This document shows positions 45,196 to 56,673 of a stretch of DNA of 64,000 nt, one piece after another (within the stretch, counting starts at the first letter, position 1; every line of letters begins with the position of its first letter). Under the pieces are notes generated by a model, which made no database searches, was not told the origin of the DNA, and saw nothing but the letters and a program-made list of their open reading frames with translations. The stretch is from Eucalyptus grandis (taxonomy: Eukaryota > Streptophyta > Magnoliopsida > Myrtales > Myrtaceae): the NCBI RefSeq assembly GCF_016545825.1, contig NC_052616.1, forward strand, positions 57,247,278 to 57,311,277, given 5' to 3'. A program made the position numbers and the translations under genes.

Positions 45196-46263
45196 TTAAG
45201 TTGCCATGCAACCACATAGGGTATTTTTACCTATATAAGTTCTCCCATTCCAATTTCAAGTGCTACCCATTATTTCTCTCCTTCTCCAATTTTTCCCATA
45301 AACACTTCTTTTTCTTCAATCTATAAGCATGTAGAATTATCCTTTTTTGAGAAATCGAATCGAAGCATTAACTTTCCATGAGTACACTGGAGGAAGATTT
45401 AAGCCGCGGGGCTGGTAAGCAACTCAGATGAGCGCATTTTCCCTAAAAAGGTTCACTTTTTTTTTTTTTTTTTTTGGTAGAAGATACTTTGATCATACTT
45501 TGAAAATTACTTATTATCACCCAACGTGCTCAATAACTTTTATTGCAATAGAATAAGTTACTCAGAGTGATCAGTTCCTGTTTTGGGACTAGGGATTGGT
45601 CACTTGACAATTCTGCCTTCTAGTTTCAACATTCTGAAAAAAATCTTTCTCCCACAAACAAAACTTAATGGACCAGGCAAATCTTTCCCTTAACAAAATA
45701 CTGAAATTGTTGCTATTTTGGGATTTCTTGCTATTTTTAAGAAAATTTAAAAAATATAGTCAGTCCAGTCTATTTGATTCCAACCGGACTGAAAATCACC
45801 GGTTCCATTTTGGACCGATGCTCCCGAGAACCGCCTAGAACCGGCCGGTCCAATCCAATCTAGGCGATGCCCGATTCGATCAATCGGATATGCTCACCCT
45901 TTTATAAGTTTCGACAAGTTCATAATTGAAATCCGTAACTTCTTAAACTGCTTGTAAAAGCAGGATTCACCTATTTAATGGTCAATAAATTTTCTCTAGA
46001 AAAATGCAACTTCAAAGCAGTCAAGAAATCACTGAAATTCTCCCCATACGGTCATCTCTAGGACTACAAAACATTTTCCCTCCCGAACTGCAGCCTCATT
46101 GGGGGAGCGAACAGGGGTGACGAAGCGACGTGATCGTCCGTCCGTCTTCGCCATTTTCAGTCCAATTTCCCTCCAAAGCAATCTCTCTCTCCCTCTCTTC
46201 CTGAGCTTTTCACGCTGCCGGGTGGTGGGTCGCGCGCCGCTTGAGAAGAGAAGCGTCTCCCCG
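45196..46263 (+). promoter_or_regulatory. Intergenic and promoter region of FBD gene 2
   Basis: CCTATATAAG at about 45231-45240 is a TATA-like site. ATGAGTACACTGGAGG near 45379 followed by CTGGTAAGC could be a lost gene's first exon, but no second exon is found. 46095-46263 is a GC-rich probable leader exon of the FBD gene; the open frame 46099-46476 is a shadow. Confidence 0.35.
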
Positions 46264-46903
46264 GTAATCAATTCTTGCCCATCGATCGCCTCTGCTCCTC
46301 TGTTTGTTGATCGTGACGAGTGCTTGGCTCCGATTCGCTGTTCTTTGATTACCCTTTTCGTTTCTGCGTCATGTGGGTTCTGGGTTTCCGGTGTTTCTGT
46401 GGGTGGCGATTTTTTTCTGGGTTTGCTTGATGCGAGGTTGGTAGGAGAACGCTGGAATGTTTGTTCTGTTGTTTGATGCCCAAGCGTTCGTGGAAAGGTC
46501 TCTGTGACCCTTCATGAACAAAACAGTTACCCGTGCTTCTTTGCTCGGTGAAGTCGCCGACTTTCAATCGTTTTTAGACAACTGGGTCAAATTTTCCTGA
46601 GTAGACGTTGCCTTGTCGTGTCTTATGATGAGTCCTGTTTTGATGAGGCTTTTTGTGGTTTGATATGCAATATGAAGGCCAGTGTGACTCATTAGAGTTT
46701 TTCACTACTAATATAATATGTTTATGGGCGTCGAATTCGAAAATTGAAGAGGTTCTTGTTAGCAGATTTTGACGAAATGGGTGTTACTCTCGTTGCTTTC
46801 CAAATTATTTGATTAGTGCACCGCGAGTGTCTTATTGACTACTAACCAGTCTATATTTTATCCATTGAGAATTTGAGATGCCAGTTTTCCAACTTCTTTT
46901 TAG
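46264..46903 (+). other. 5' leader intron of FBD gene 2
   Basis: Donor CCCCG/GTAATC and acceptor CTTTTTAG/ATTTAAC, 35 bases before the ATG, parallel to gene 1. Confidence 0.55.
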
Positions 46904-46938
46904 ATTTAACGTAAACTCTGGGAGAGATTGTGAAGCTG

Positions 46939-48604
46939 ATGGATTCAAGGCCTCCGGTTCACAAAGCTAAGTGCTTGCACTTGAACAACGCCCAAGATGT
47001 TGACAGTCATACGCGTATATGTGACCTACCTGATGAAATCCTTCTGCGCATTCTGGGTCGTCTGCCATTAAAAGAAGTCGTTCGAACGAGTGTGTTGTCG
47101 AAAAGGTGGGAGTATCTGTGGACGTCAATTTCTAGTCTTGTCTTCAGAGAAGATGAAAGCAACGGCAGGACAGTTTTCATGAACTTTGTGGAGAGAGCAT
47201 TGTTACTTTGTCAGTCGTCTCCTCTGAAATTGTTTTCTCTTAATTATGTGATCGATGGTGACGAATACGTTGATGGTGATGAGTCTCGTATAAATTCGTG
47301 GATTACTGCTGCTGTAAGGCGCAATGTTCGGGAGCTTCGATTGCACCTTGGAATAGAACATCCTGCTTTTATTTACAGCTTACCTAGCTGTATATTTAGA
47401 TGCGAGACATTGACAGAATTCCATCTGTTATTGAACGGCACCCTCAGACTTCCTTCTTCAGTATGTCTCAAGAATCTGAAGGTCTTAGCTCTTGAGTATC
47501 TTCATCTTGTGGATGATAGGTCGCTCGAGCAGCTGTTTTCATGCCCTTCCCTTGAGACGTTGTCTCTGGACTATTGCATTTGGCCAGAGGATATGATTTT
47601 GAATATTTCTGCTCCTAAGCTTTTGAGCTTGTCCATAGTTGAACGTGACTCTTTTCTAGATATTGGAAGTCACTCTCGCATCACAATTATTGGCCCCCGT
47701 ATGAAGTCTTTTGACTATTATGGTGAATTTTTGGATGATTATGCCATAACTGGCTCACCCCCTCTGGAAGAGGCTATCGTCCATGTGTATCATCCATCCG
47801 ACATAGAGAGAAAACCAGATCTATGTGCGCCCCATGCATTTAAGCTTTTGAAGGACCTTTCTCATGTTAGACTCCTGACTTTATCTGAGGACGCCCTTGA
47901 GGTACACTATTCTATTTGCATCTTCAATGTCATGTCTAAATCTTTCATTTGTTGGATGTACCTATTCCTGGAGCCTTGAGGGGCACTTAATCTTTTCGTT
48001 ATCTGAACCACAGTCTGGGCTACTATTTGTTGGCTTTGTTAACAGGACTTGGACGAAAACAGGGAGATTATTGATCTTGACTCCCTTCCCTTCTTTAGTC
48101 ATCTTACCAAATTGAAATTCACAACTCGCAACGTGGACCTAGATTCTGTAACGTTTCAGGCATTGGTCGGCAAATGCTCCATCCTAAGGAGTCTAGAGTT
48201 TGATGCGGTAACTGTTCTATCACTGTCCTTTTCCTCCTCCTCCTCTTACTGCATTAGTCTTACTGTGGAGATCAAGGTGAGACTGATTGAATGTGATTAT
48301 GTATCAGGGTGTTTCCATCGAGTCTGGAACGGCCGAAGGGATATTGGACCCGGCGCCTCAGTCTTTCCTGACGTCACTCAAGGAGATCACAATTAGTTAC
48401 TTCCATGCGGCTGATGATGAACTCCTGGCTGTAATGATTTTGCTGAGGGCTGCTGTGGTTTTGGAGGAACTCGTCATACATTGTACGGAGCAGTGTTTTC
48501 TGCATTTCCCAGGGGACTTGATAGAATCATTGCTGGCACTCCCGAGGGCTTCGAGTCGATGTGCAATCAGCCTTTTGCCATGCGAAATGCAGATCCAGGA
48601 TTAG
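46939..48604 (+). CDS. F-box/LRR protein with FBD domain, gene 2
   Basis: Three exons: 46939-47901, 48046-48207, 48308-48604; GT-AG introns, all phase 0. Product 473 residues. F-box about 27-70 (ICDLPDEILLRIL...RTSVLSKRWEYLWTS); LRR-like repeats about 130-320 (FRCETLTEFHLLL, NLKVLALEYLHL, PSLETLSLDYC); FBD domain in exon 3 (ILDPAPQSFLTSLKEITI...LLRAAVVLEELVI). Likely SCF substrate adaptor, target unknown. ATG 46939 is preferred over an in-frame GTG at 46930. Exon 3 acceptor is TATCAG/GGTGTT. Gene intact, no odd residues in the F-box core. Confidence 0.92.
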
Positions 48605-48989
48605 CTTTCTCTGGTTACTTTTTGTCGACTGCAATCGGATGTGTAGGTTCCTTCTTCCTTTTGCTGAAACAAACAGCTCTCGGCAACATCATTAATTAGA
48701 GTCGTGTTTGGAGATTTGTGCTCTTGAGAATGAATTGCGGGTGCCTATGCTGCATTCAGGAACAAGTCTCATGAGTTGACAGATCATAAGCTTTTTCTTA
48801 ATTCTTTTCAGGTTGAATCTAGCAGCACACAAACTTTGGCTTTTTTTAATCTCAAGTATCTGAAACTTTCACAATACATCGATATGGATTAATATTCGAT
48901 GTACTGCCGGTATAGAAAAATCTCTACACATTTCACTGTTGATTAATATTCGATCAAAGTACCTTGTTGTTTAAGGTCTTTTAACTCTT
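48605..48989 (+). other. 3' flank of FBD gene 2
   Basis: Likely 3' untranslated sequence; nothing else seen. Confidence 0.4.
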
Positions 48990-49160
48990 CATAACGTTGA
49001 TCTAGAGGGTGATTCAGTGGAGAAGCTTGCTGCTTTCATGCCTTTTCCTTTGACAAGTTGTCTTTTGACTCTATTGCGTTGCTCATGGGGCTGTTGTCCA
49101 TAGTTAGGACACGACGTGGGTGATTATGAAAGTCACTCGGCTCAGTTTGTTTCAAGGAAA
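48990..49160 (+). pseudogene. FBD-gene LRR relic
   Basis: GATTCAGTGGAGAAGCT, TTTCATGCC and AGTTGTCTTTTGACT follow in the same order as in exon 1 of gene 3 (51833-51893; residues SVEKLLSCPSLEKLSLD). Frameshifted and without other exons. Followed by an A run at about 49171-49191. Confidence 0.7.
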
Positions 49161-49191
49161 AACGGACATTTAAAAAAAAAAAAAAAAAAAA

Positions 49192-49778
49192 ATTTCCAAG
49201 AGGTAATTCCTATAAAAATGAAAATACCTTCGTATGTTTAGCTAAAATCTGAAAATAGAATGAAAATTATTTTTTATCGTTTAGAAAGAAAAACCTGTGT
49301 TTTATTTTTCACTGTTCAAGTTCTAGTGACTTGAGTGCGGGTGGCCAAGGAACTGATCACGAGCCAGTCTCGATGGTCCTAGGCCCGAGCGACAAGTACC
49401 TACAGCACAAGCACGTGCATTAGTCCCAAGTCCACATAAGCCTGCCCCATAACCATCTAGTCCTAGACTTTGGCCTAGCTCCTCAGCGCCCAAGCACAAG
49501 CATTTTAGTTGAATCAATTAAAAGCCTAAAAAATATTGCATTTTCTACACAAGAGTAAATTTTTCCTAAAAGGAAAAGTTAGAGAAAGCAGGACAAATTG
49601 TCTAGCAAAGAAATAAAGTAATATGCAAATTAAATCAGCTCAATGGTTGAAATTTGTTTGTGATAATACTAAACTGTTACCAGCAATCAGCAATCGTCAA
49701 TCAAATTTTTTTTTCTGTAATTCAACGCGAGTTGCCCATACATCTAATATATATCATTATAAATCCATCAAAGCAACT
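49192..49778. other. Intergenic, no gene
   Basis: 49320-49510 shares word style (CCTAGGCCCGAGC, AAGCACAAGCA) with the tails of segments A and B. No coding. Confidence 0.4.
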
Positions 49779-49791
49779 TTCAATCCTCAAA

Positions 49792-50033
49792 TTTTTATTT
49801 TTTGGTAACCAAGAATCTATCGGGCTCTTCTTTCGTTTACGTTAATCGACAACCCACGGCCTGTAGAGTGCTTAGACAGTACCTTGGACCAAGTGTCAAT
49901 ACATCGGGGAGACTAGCGCAAGATCCCATCACCATAGCCTCTTACTTAAAAGGCTAGTGATTGCGGGTTTCAAACTCTTGATCTCGGCGACAAAGGGAGA
50001 AGCTCTCAATTAACACAATCACCAACCAGTGGG
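49792..50033 (-). mobile_element. tRNA-derived SINE
   Basis: 242 bp flanked by 13-bp near-identical repeats (TTCAATCCTCAAA 49779-49791 and TTCAATCCTAAAA 50034-50046). Minus strand: A-box-like GGTTGGTGATTGTG, B-box-like GAGTTTGAAACCC, 3' end TTGGTTACCAAAAAA. Confidence 0.75.
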
Positions 50034-50046
50034 TTCAATCCTAAAA

Positions 50047-50587
50047 AATTGTTATGCATAAAGTCCAAAAATAAAAACTCATGCCCCTATATAAACCATG
50101 AATAATCCTCCTCCTTTTATAACCAAAAATAATCAAAAGCAGCATGTCATCGTCACACTTATCTGTTCATTATATATCTTAAACTTAAGTAAAATGTTAA
50201 TGGCCATGTAACAATTAAAATTCAGAACGAAATTATTTTACTGGCCAAAATTTTCTGAATAAGTTCAATCACATCACAAATTTTCCCTTTTTTTTTTCTT
50301 TTTGCGAATTTCAGTTCCGTGCTATTTCCTCTTTTTTTCTTTATATCCTCCCCATCAAGAAGTTCACTCCTACCCGCCCCCTTCATCTCCCACCCAAGTC
50401 GCCGCTTGCGTGGATTCCTGTCATCTGAAAAAGCTGGTGATTCTTCCTCACGGCTCACCGGTTCTCTTAACCTGCATGAACGCTTGGCTTCGATTTATTT
50501 TCCCACTACCATTTTTCTTGCTCTTCCTGTGATCAACTGCTCTCGTATCAATTTTTATCCTCAGTTTTTCAGTTCTTTGTAGTAATG
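50047..50587 (+). promoter_or_regulatory. Promoter and leader region of FBD gene 3
   Basis: AT-rich to about 50300, then a C/T-rich leader-like stretch. Leader intron donor not certain. Open frames are compositional. Confidence 0.35.
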
Positions 50588-50740
50588 TCTTTTCTGGGTT
50601 CTTGATGTTTGGAGCGTGGTCAGTAGTTTTTCCTTTTCTGGGTTCTTGATGTTTGTGGGGTGGTCAGTCGTTTTGCACTAATCTGTTCGAATAGATGTCT
50701 TTTCTGGGTTCTTGATGTTTGGAGGGTGGTCGGTCGTTTT
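50588..50740 (+). repeat. Three-unit minisatellite in the FBD gene 3 leader
   Basis: TTTTCTGGGTTCTTGATGTT, then GGAG(C/G)GTGGTC(A/G)GT or close variant, repeated three times (about 50589, 50634, 50699), the third after a short spacer. Lies within the presumed leader intron. Confidence 0.85.
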
Positions 50741-51242
50741 GAACCATGGCTCGTGGGTGTTCTTCGAGATAGTTGCTGGCAACCCATGTGTTTGACGTAA
50801 AGCCGCAATGACCCAACGTGCGCACTCATCCCTTGGGGTCAACATTTTATGCCCCGTTGCATGTTTCACTGCCAAGTGAATCGGCTCATTTGTAATACCC
50901 ATGTCCCGTTTGTTCTGGCTCTTGTCATTTAGGCTGGTTTTGTTGACGCTTGTTAAGGCTTATCATGAAATTGCAATGCACCTGCCAATGGAACTCGTTG
51001 GACTTATTTGACCCTGGTCGTGTTGTAGGGATGCGCATCAGGTTCGAGAATTGCAGATTTTTCTTTATTTTAAGGGTATCTTGAAGAAATTTAATTATCT
51101 TACCACTTGTCATCATCATTTTGACATTCAAAGTTTGATCGATGTGCTATGACTAGTGATTAGCCAATAGTTGTGCATTGAGATCGTAGTTTCTTGTGTT
51201 CATTTTAGATTTAACTTGTACTCTGGAGAGGTCGTGGATCTG
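50741..51242 (+). other. Leader intron end of FBD gene 3
   Basis: Acceptor CATTTTAG/ATTTAAC at 51201-51208, 34 bases before the ATG and matching gene 2 (AGATTTAAC...CTCTGG(G)AGAG). Confidence 0.5.
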
Positions 51243-52902
51243 ATGGATGGGAGCCCTATGGGTGACAAAGCTAAATGCCAGCACTTGAGTGATGCTCAAG
51301 ATGTTAAGAACTGCAAGCAACTATGTGATCTACCCCATGTGATTCTTTTGCGCATCCTGGCTTTTCTACCAATGAAAGATGCCGTGCGAACAAGTGTGCT
51401 GTCGAGACGGTGGGAGTATTTGTGGACATCCATTCCTAGTCTTGTCTTTGGGGAACAAGATGAAGAAGATCATCGTGGGAGGATGCTCTTCAGGAACTTC
51501 GTGGAGAGAGCATTGTTACTTCGTGACTTGTCTTCTATGAAAACTTTTAATCTCTGGTGCAAGGTTGACAGAGAAGAATATCTTGATGGTGATGAATCTC
51601 GCGTCAATTTGTGGATTACTGCTGCAATACGCCGTAATGTCGAAGACCTCCGCCTGCACCTTAAAATTGGTCAGGGTGCTACTGTATACAGGTTACCTCG
51701 TTGCATATTTAGGTGTGAAACTCTGAGAGAACTCCATCTAGTAATGGTACATGACCTCAAGCTTCCTTCCTTAGTTTGTCTTCCAAATCTAAAGGTCTTA
51801 GTTCTTGCCGAAGTTCGGTTTGTTGCTGATAATTCAGTGGAGAAGCTGCTTTCATGCCCTTCCCTTGAGAAGTTGTCTCTTGACTGTTGCAACTGGAATC
51901 TTGAGGTTTTGCAAATTTCTGCTCCCAACCTTTTGTACTTGAATATATTAGAACATACCTTATCTTCTGGCATCCTGAACGCCCAAGTAAGGATCCATGG
52001 AGCTTTTATCAAGTCCTTTGACTATTGTGGTGGCTTATTATATGACTATAACATATTGAGCTCACCCTCATTAGTTGAGGCTTCCATCATGTGTGTTCAT
52101 GACGACATTGAGGAAAACTTCCATGAAGGCACCTACCATTTGCATAAGCTCTTGAAGGCTGTTTCTAATGTAAAAGAACTGTTTTTCTCCATTGAAAGCC
52201 TTGAGGTACGCTTTTCTGCTTGGTTCCTCAATTTCATCTTAACCCCCCTCCTCCTTGGATCCATTTATTGGGACAACCTTGAGGTACGCCTCATCTTGAT
52301 CCTTGATGTTGGTCTAAGTTGATACTGTATGGCTTTGTCATCAGGATATGGATGAGAGAGAGGATATTCTCAACTCCCTTCCGATCTTCCCTAGTCTAAC
52401 CAAATTAAAATTAGACAACTGTCACATTCATTTAGAATGTAGAGCGCTTTTGATGTTGCTCAGTAGATGCCCTATTTTGAAGAGTCTTGAGTACACTGGG
52501 GTAAATACTCAGTCCTTAGTCCCTTTTCCTCCCATTTTCTTGTTCTGCATTAGTGTTTCTATTGTTGAGACCAATGTTAAAGCTCATTGATATTTTATTG
52601 TGAATCAGAGCATTCTTGTGGTCTCTAAAAATGATGACTGGACATTGGACCCCATGCCGCCGTGTTTTACATCATCGCTTAAGGAGATCACGATCAGTGG
52701 CTTCCAGGGGACTGATTGGGAACTGTTAGCTGTAAGGATTTTGCTAAGGACCGCTGCGGTTTTGGAGAAATTGTCAATCAACTCTTCGAAGCGCTGTCCG
52801 AGGAATTTTCGAGGCAACTTGACAGAACACTTGAATAAGCTCCCTAGAGCTTCAAGTCAATGTACAATCCTGTCAAATTACTTCCACCAGGACTTCGTTT
52901 GA
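51243..52902 (+). CDS. F-box/LRR protein with FBD domain, gene 3
   Basis: Three exons: 51243-52205, 52345-52500, 52609-52902; GT-AG, phase 0. Product 470 residues. F-box about 28-70 (LCDLPHVILLRIL...RTSVLSRRWEYLWTS; His replaces the usual acidic residue after LP); LRR-like part (FRCETLRELHLVM, NLKVLVLAEVRF, PSLEKLSLDCC); FBD in exon 3 (PMPPCFTSSLKEITI...LLRTAAVLEKLSI). A second copy of the exon 1 donor (CCTTGAG/GTACGC) at 52284 would add 26 in-frame residues. Likely SCF adaptor. Closest relative in the window is gene 2. ATG 51243 chosen; the upstream frame extension starts at TTG in the leader. Confidence 0.92.
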
Positions 52903-53257
52903 CATCCGTAATTTGTTTAAATTCGTACTTCTGCTCTGAGGACTCAGACTTTGTAATCGTTTTGAGTCGGGACATGTGAATTTTGAGTTGTCTCTTACTA
53001 ACTGATGTAGGCATCGTCTCGGAGGGACAACTTCATCATCCCACTTAACAAGTGAATATTCACAGTATGTGTTGGGCTATCTATTGCTTCTCCCCATCCC
53101 TTAACAGTCAGTGTACATGTCAACGGTTGTCCACAAACAATGGGTGAAACTTGTAAGAGCATGAATTATAATTATTATTATTTCATCATGTTTTTGATAA
53201 GTTTATCGTATTTAGGATTTGTTTGTTCAAAGGAAAACTATTTATGGGAAATCATTT
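52903..53257 (+). other. 3' flank of FBD gene 3
   Basis: Likely 3' untranslated and intergenic sequence. Confidence 0.4.
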
Positions 53258-53730
53258 TTCAACTTTCTGATGTTTCAATAATGGAGAACCGGTTGATCTA
53301 TGGAAAGTATTTTTCCATGGACTAAAAATGAGCTTAGATTGGAGAACATGAACTCCCCCTTTTAGTAAGAAGGAAGTCATTTTTCCTACATTTCTTGCTA
53401 ATTCTTATCTATTTAGCTCAAACAGCATTTTGTTAATGTATTTTAATGGGATTCACTTAATATAAAATATCTTAAGACTAATATTTTTTTTCAACTTTCT
53501 AATGTTTGAATGACGAAAACTAGTCAATTTACAGAAAATGCTTTCTATAAACTGAAAACAAGCTTTAGATTGGGGAACACAACTCCCCTTACTTGCGCGA
53601 AGGAAATCACTTTTCCTACGTTTATTCTCATCGAATTAGCTTAAATAAGATTTCGTTAATGCATTTCAGTGGGATTTACTTGAATATCAAACACCATAAA
53701 ATGAATATTTTTTTCCACTTATTTTCAGAT
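53258..53730. repeat. Diverged tandem duplication, two units of about 235 bp
   Basis: Both units hold TTTCAACTTTCT(G/A)ATGTTT, GCTT(T)AGATTGG(A/G)GAACA, AACTCCCC, GAAGGAA(G/A)TCA(T/C)TTTTCCTAC and a TTTCGTTAATG-like word, in order. Confidence 0.75.
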
Positions 53731-53879
53731 AACAAGTTTTCGGTGAAATATGAACGCACGTTTAGCAATTCATTCCCATCTTCGGGCTCGAGACACTCAA
53801 GAGTGTCCCGAGAAATGTCGAACGCATGCGATTTCAAATCAATCGGGATTAACTTCGAGCCATAACCAACCAAAAAGAA

Positions 53880-55560
53880 TGGACATTGGCAATTGAAAGG
53901 GATGAGCCGAAAGGCCCAACTGGAAACCCTGTCGACGCTCAACGAGTCCAAGTCCAGTCCCGCCGTTCTTCATCCATCGTTTCGTGGGTGTGTTTTGGTG
54001 GTCGTGTGTCGAGTAAAAGTTTTCTGCTTTTTAGGGTACGAGGCGATCTAGATGGTGAATTAGAAAATAAGAGAGAGATCTATGAATTGGGTTTCTATCG
54101 GGAGGAGAGAAGTGTCGCTCATCAGTCGTAGGTTTGAGCGGCGCGAGATTCGTGGCAGGGCATTTGGTGCTTTGAGCACTTACCGGTCGACACCCGAAGC
54201 GTTTGATGAAATGCTTGAATGACGGTGACATCGATACGCTGGAACTACCGATACTGCTGAGGTTGAAATGGGAGTTTGTACCCCGCCATTCATTGAGTTT
54301 CTTTGCTGCCTTTGGTTGAAAAAGCGGATCGTAATAATTCTTCAAGTGTCGTAGTTCGCGATTCTTGCTCAAGGGCGCTTGTTTAAGCGTGGATTCTGTT
54401 CATAAATAATGGAACTCGCAATCTGCATGATTTGAATTTTTTTTTTTTTTTGGGGGATGTTTTAGCTTGTTAGTTTGCCTAGAGTTGTCTAACGGAATAT
54501 CACTTTATCTTCATTGAGTTTCCTGCTTCATGCTTTCACCGTGGCTAATTGCCGGACCAATGGACAAAAGATTAGCGGTTAAGAAAGCTGGGCAGCATGA
54601 CTTGAAGAACAAGTTCAATGTCAGTAGCTGCAACCGATTGGGTGATTTAGCTGATGCGTTGCTCAACACATCCTTGGTTTTCTTCCTTAAAGAGTGTGAC
54701 AAAATGGGAGTACTTGTGGGCATCGATTAGATTTCTTGGCTTTGTGGAGGAGTGAGCATTATTGTTATTTAGTGATTTATTTCTCCGAAATCTTTCTCAT
54801 GTTTTGATGATCAGGCATCTCGTGTAAATTTTTGGATTATTATTTGCCAAATGCTTAGAACCTTTATTTCCTGACGAAGCTGGAGAGCAATTACATATTA
54901 CCTTCACGCACATTTAGCTGCATTTCTGGATACAATTCTGTCATGGTTTCTCTCCTCAGTTCGGAAACAGAGGCACACTCGGAGCTTCTGAACCTTGTGC
55001 CCAATGGTAAAGTAAGAATTTATGCGAGATGCCTTCAATCAACAAGAGTGAAAAATTTCAGAGAGGATGAATCACTAAATAATAATGCCCTCTCCACAAA
55101 GCCAAGAAATACATTATATCGGGGAACTCTAACTCATTGAAGTCAGAATTTGGAACCAACGTCCACAAGTACTCCGGCCCTTTTTGTTTCGATAAATATG
55201 CTAGGCACTTGAACAACCCATTTTTTTATCACAACAATGTTGTGGAGACAGATTTGATGCTCACAACATTTTTTAAAAGGAAGAAAACTACGAATTTGTT
55301 GGGCGTCAAGAAGCCCATCCCAATTGGTTGCAGCTACTTATGAGGATGATGGTTGAATTGAAAAGCTGCTTTCAGTTCATAACCTTCAACTCTTCATAAA
55401 TGCATCTGGTGGCTCTCAAAGCTTTGAATATTTCTGCTTTGTAGCTTTTGAGTTTGCGTCAATGGCCTTAACTATACTGGTGGGCTCTTCTCCAAGTATG
55501 CCATATCTGCGACATCCATCCTAATTCAGGCTACTTCCGTGCTAGTGCAGGCTCTCTTCA
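53880..55560 (+). pseudogene. F-box/FBD-like pseudogene
   Basis: After a leader-like stretch (53880-54500), the frame from 54560 reads CNRLGDLADALL...SLVFFLKECDKMGVLVG, a ruined F-box (LCDLPDALLLRIL...). Further scraps parallel the intact exon 1: CATCTCGTGTAAATTTTTGG near 54815 (SRVNFWI), GTAAAGTAAGAATT near 55008, and TTTGAATATTTCTGCT near 55424 (NISAP). Many stops. One of several dead family members. Confidence 0.75.
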
Positions 55561-56149
55561 ATTTTGAGCAATGCTTCTTTTTGAATTGGCATTAGATTTG
55601 GTAGGGTAACTTTCTTGTCGTTATTGTTTCCCCTTACTGCATTCATTCAGTGTCAATTATAAATTTGGTGTAATTGTGAATTAGGGCTTCGATTTAGGCT
55701 ACTTTGGATTGTTGGAGTGTAGCTCTAGGAGAGAAGGGAACTTCATTACTAAAATGGTTAAATGGATATAATGAGGGAGAGGACACAACTCCTTATACTA
55801 GAGCCCTCTTGTTACAACCGGTGATTCATGTTCGATCTAATGGCGTCAAAATGACACTCAAAAACAGCTAATGTGGTGGATTTAAGACACGATGCCGTGT
55901 GAGGTGGTACAATGGTTATGATGACTAAATTCTATGATCTGGTTCTTTAGAGGACGGCAAGTCTGATGATGGCGTTCGCTTTTTGAAATGGTCAACATAA
56001 TAGCATCAAACAGGTAAGGAAGGCCGTGGACTAGCAAAGAAACGCAATAGCGTGGCTAGCGTTGTTATGAGCACCATGGTGAAACACGATCAATGTGGTT
56101 AGCGTTGTTACTAAACAGATTCAAAGGGTGCTTCCTTATATAAGAAAAA
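55561..56149. other. Intergenic, possibly retrotransposon leader
   Basis: No gene; it lies downstream, in minus-strand sense, of the primer-site-like motif at 56150. Confidence 0.35.
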
Positions 56150-56450
56150 AGCTCTAATACCAAGTTGAGAGTTGTGATTGAAAAAAGAGAGAAACACAGT
56201 ATTCTGTACATTATCAAATGAAGAATACATAAATATATTTTATGGGCTTTACATGATATCTATCTAAATTTGCAGCATATCAATTACAACTGAAGAAATT
56301 ATATGATATCTTATATGTATATCTATAATAACTTTAGACAATAGGTTGTTATTAATTTGAAAAAGGGACGAACTCTATATTAATAGATTATAATGGATGT
56401 AAATTCTGTACAAAAGAAGATTACCCATGCAGTACATATATTTAGAATTA
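56150..56450 (-). mobile_element. Degraded copia LTR with primer-binding-site-like motif
   Basis: GCTCTAATACCA at about 56152-56163 is the complement of a TGGTATTAGAGC primer site. The text to its right (GAGAGTTGTGATTG, CACAGTATTCTGTACATTATC, GGGCTTTACATGATATCTA) looks like the 3' part of a copia LTR on the minus strand. No partner found. Confidence 0.45.
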
Positions 56451-56673
56451 ATCCTATAATAATTTCGCTCTCTATTCACGAGCTAAAATGAAGATGGACT
56501 GCGGGTTTCCATCCTTAGATGAAAAAACCCTAAGTGTTATGTTTCGGTTGGGAAATTTTATTCATATAATTTATTAATTTTGTGTATCTCTATGTGTAAT
56601 TCAAAAATAGTCTTTCAACAACCATTCATGCAATTACTTTCTTTATTTTTATCTCTTTTACGACTACTCTTCC

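Noticed and set aside
45379..45420. Possible first exon (ATG...CTGGTAAGC) after a TATA box
   Set aside because: No second exon or protein resemblance; mentioned only as a possibility.
46099..46476. 125-codon frame upstream of FBD gene 2
   Set aside because: Covers the probable leader exon and leader intron; no homology.
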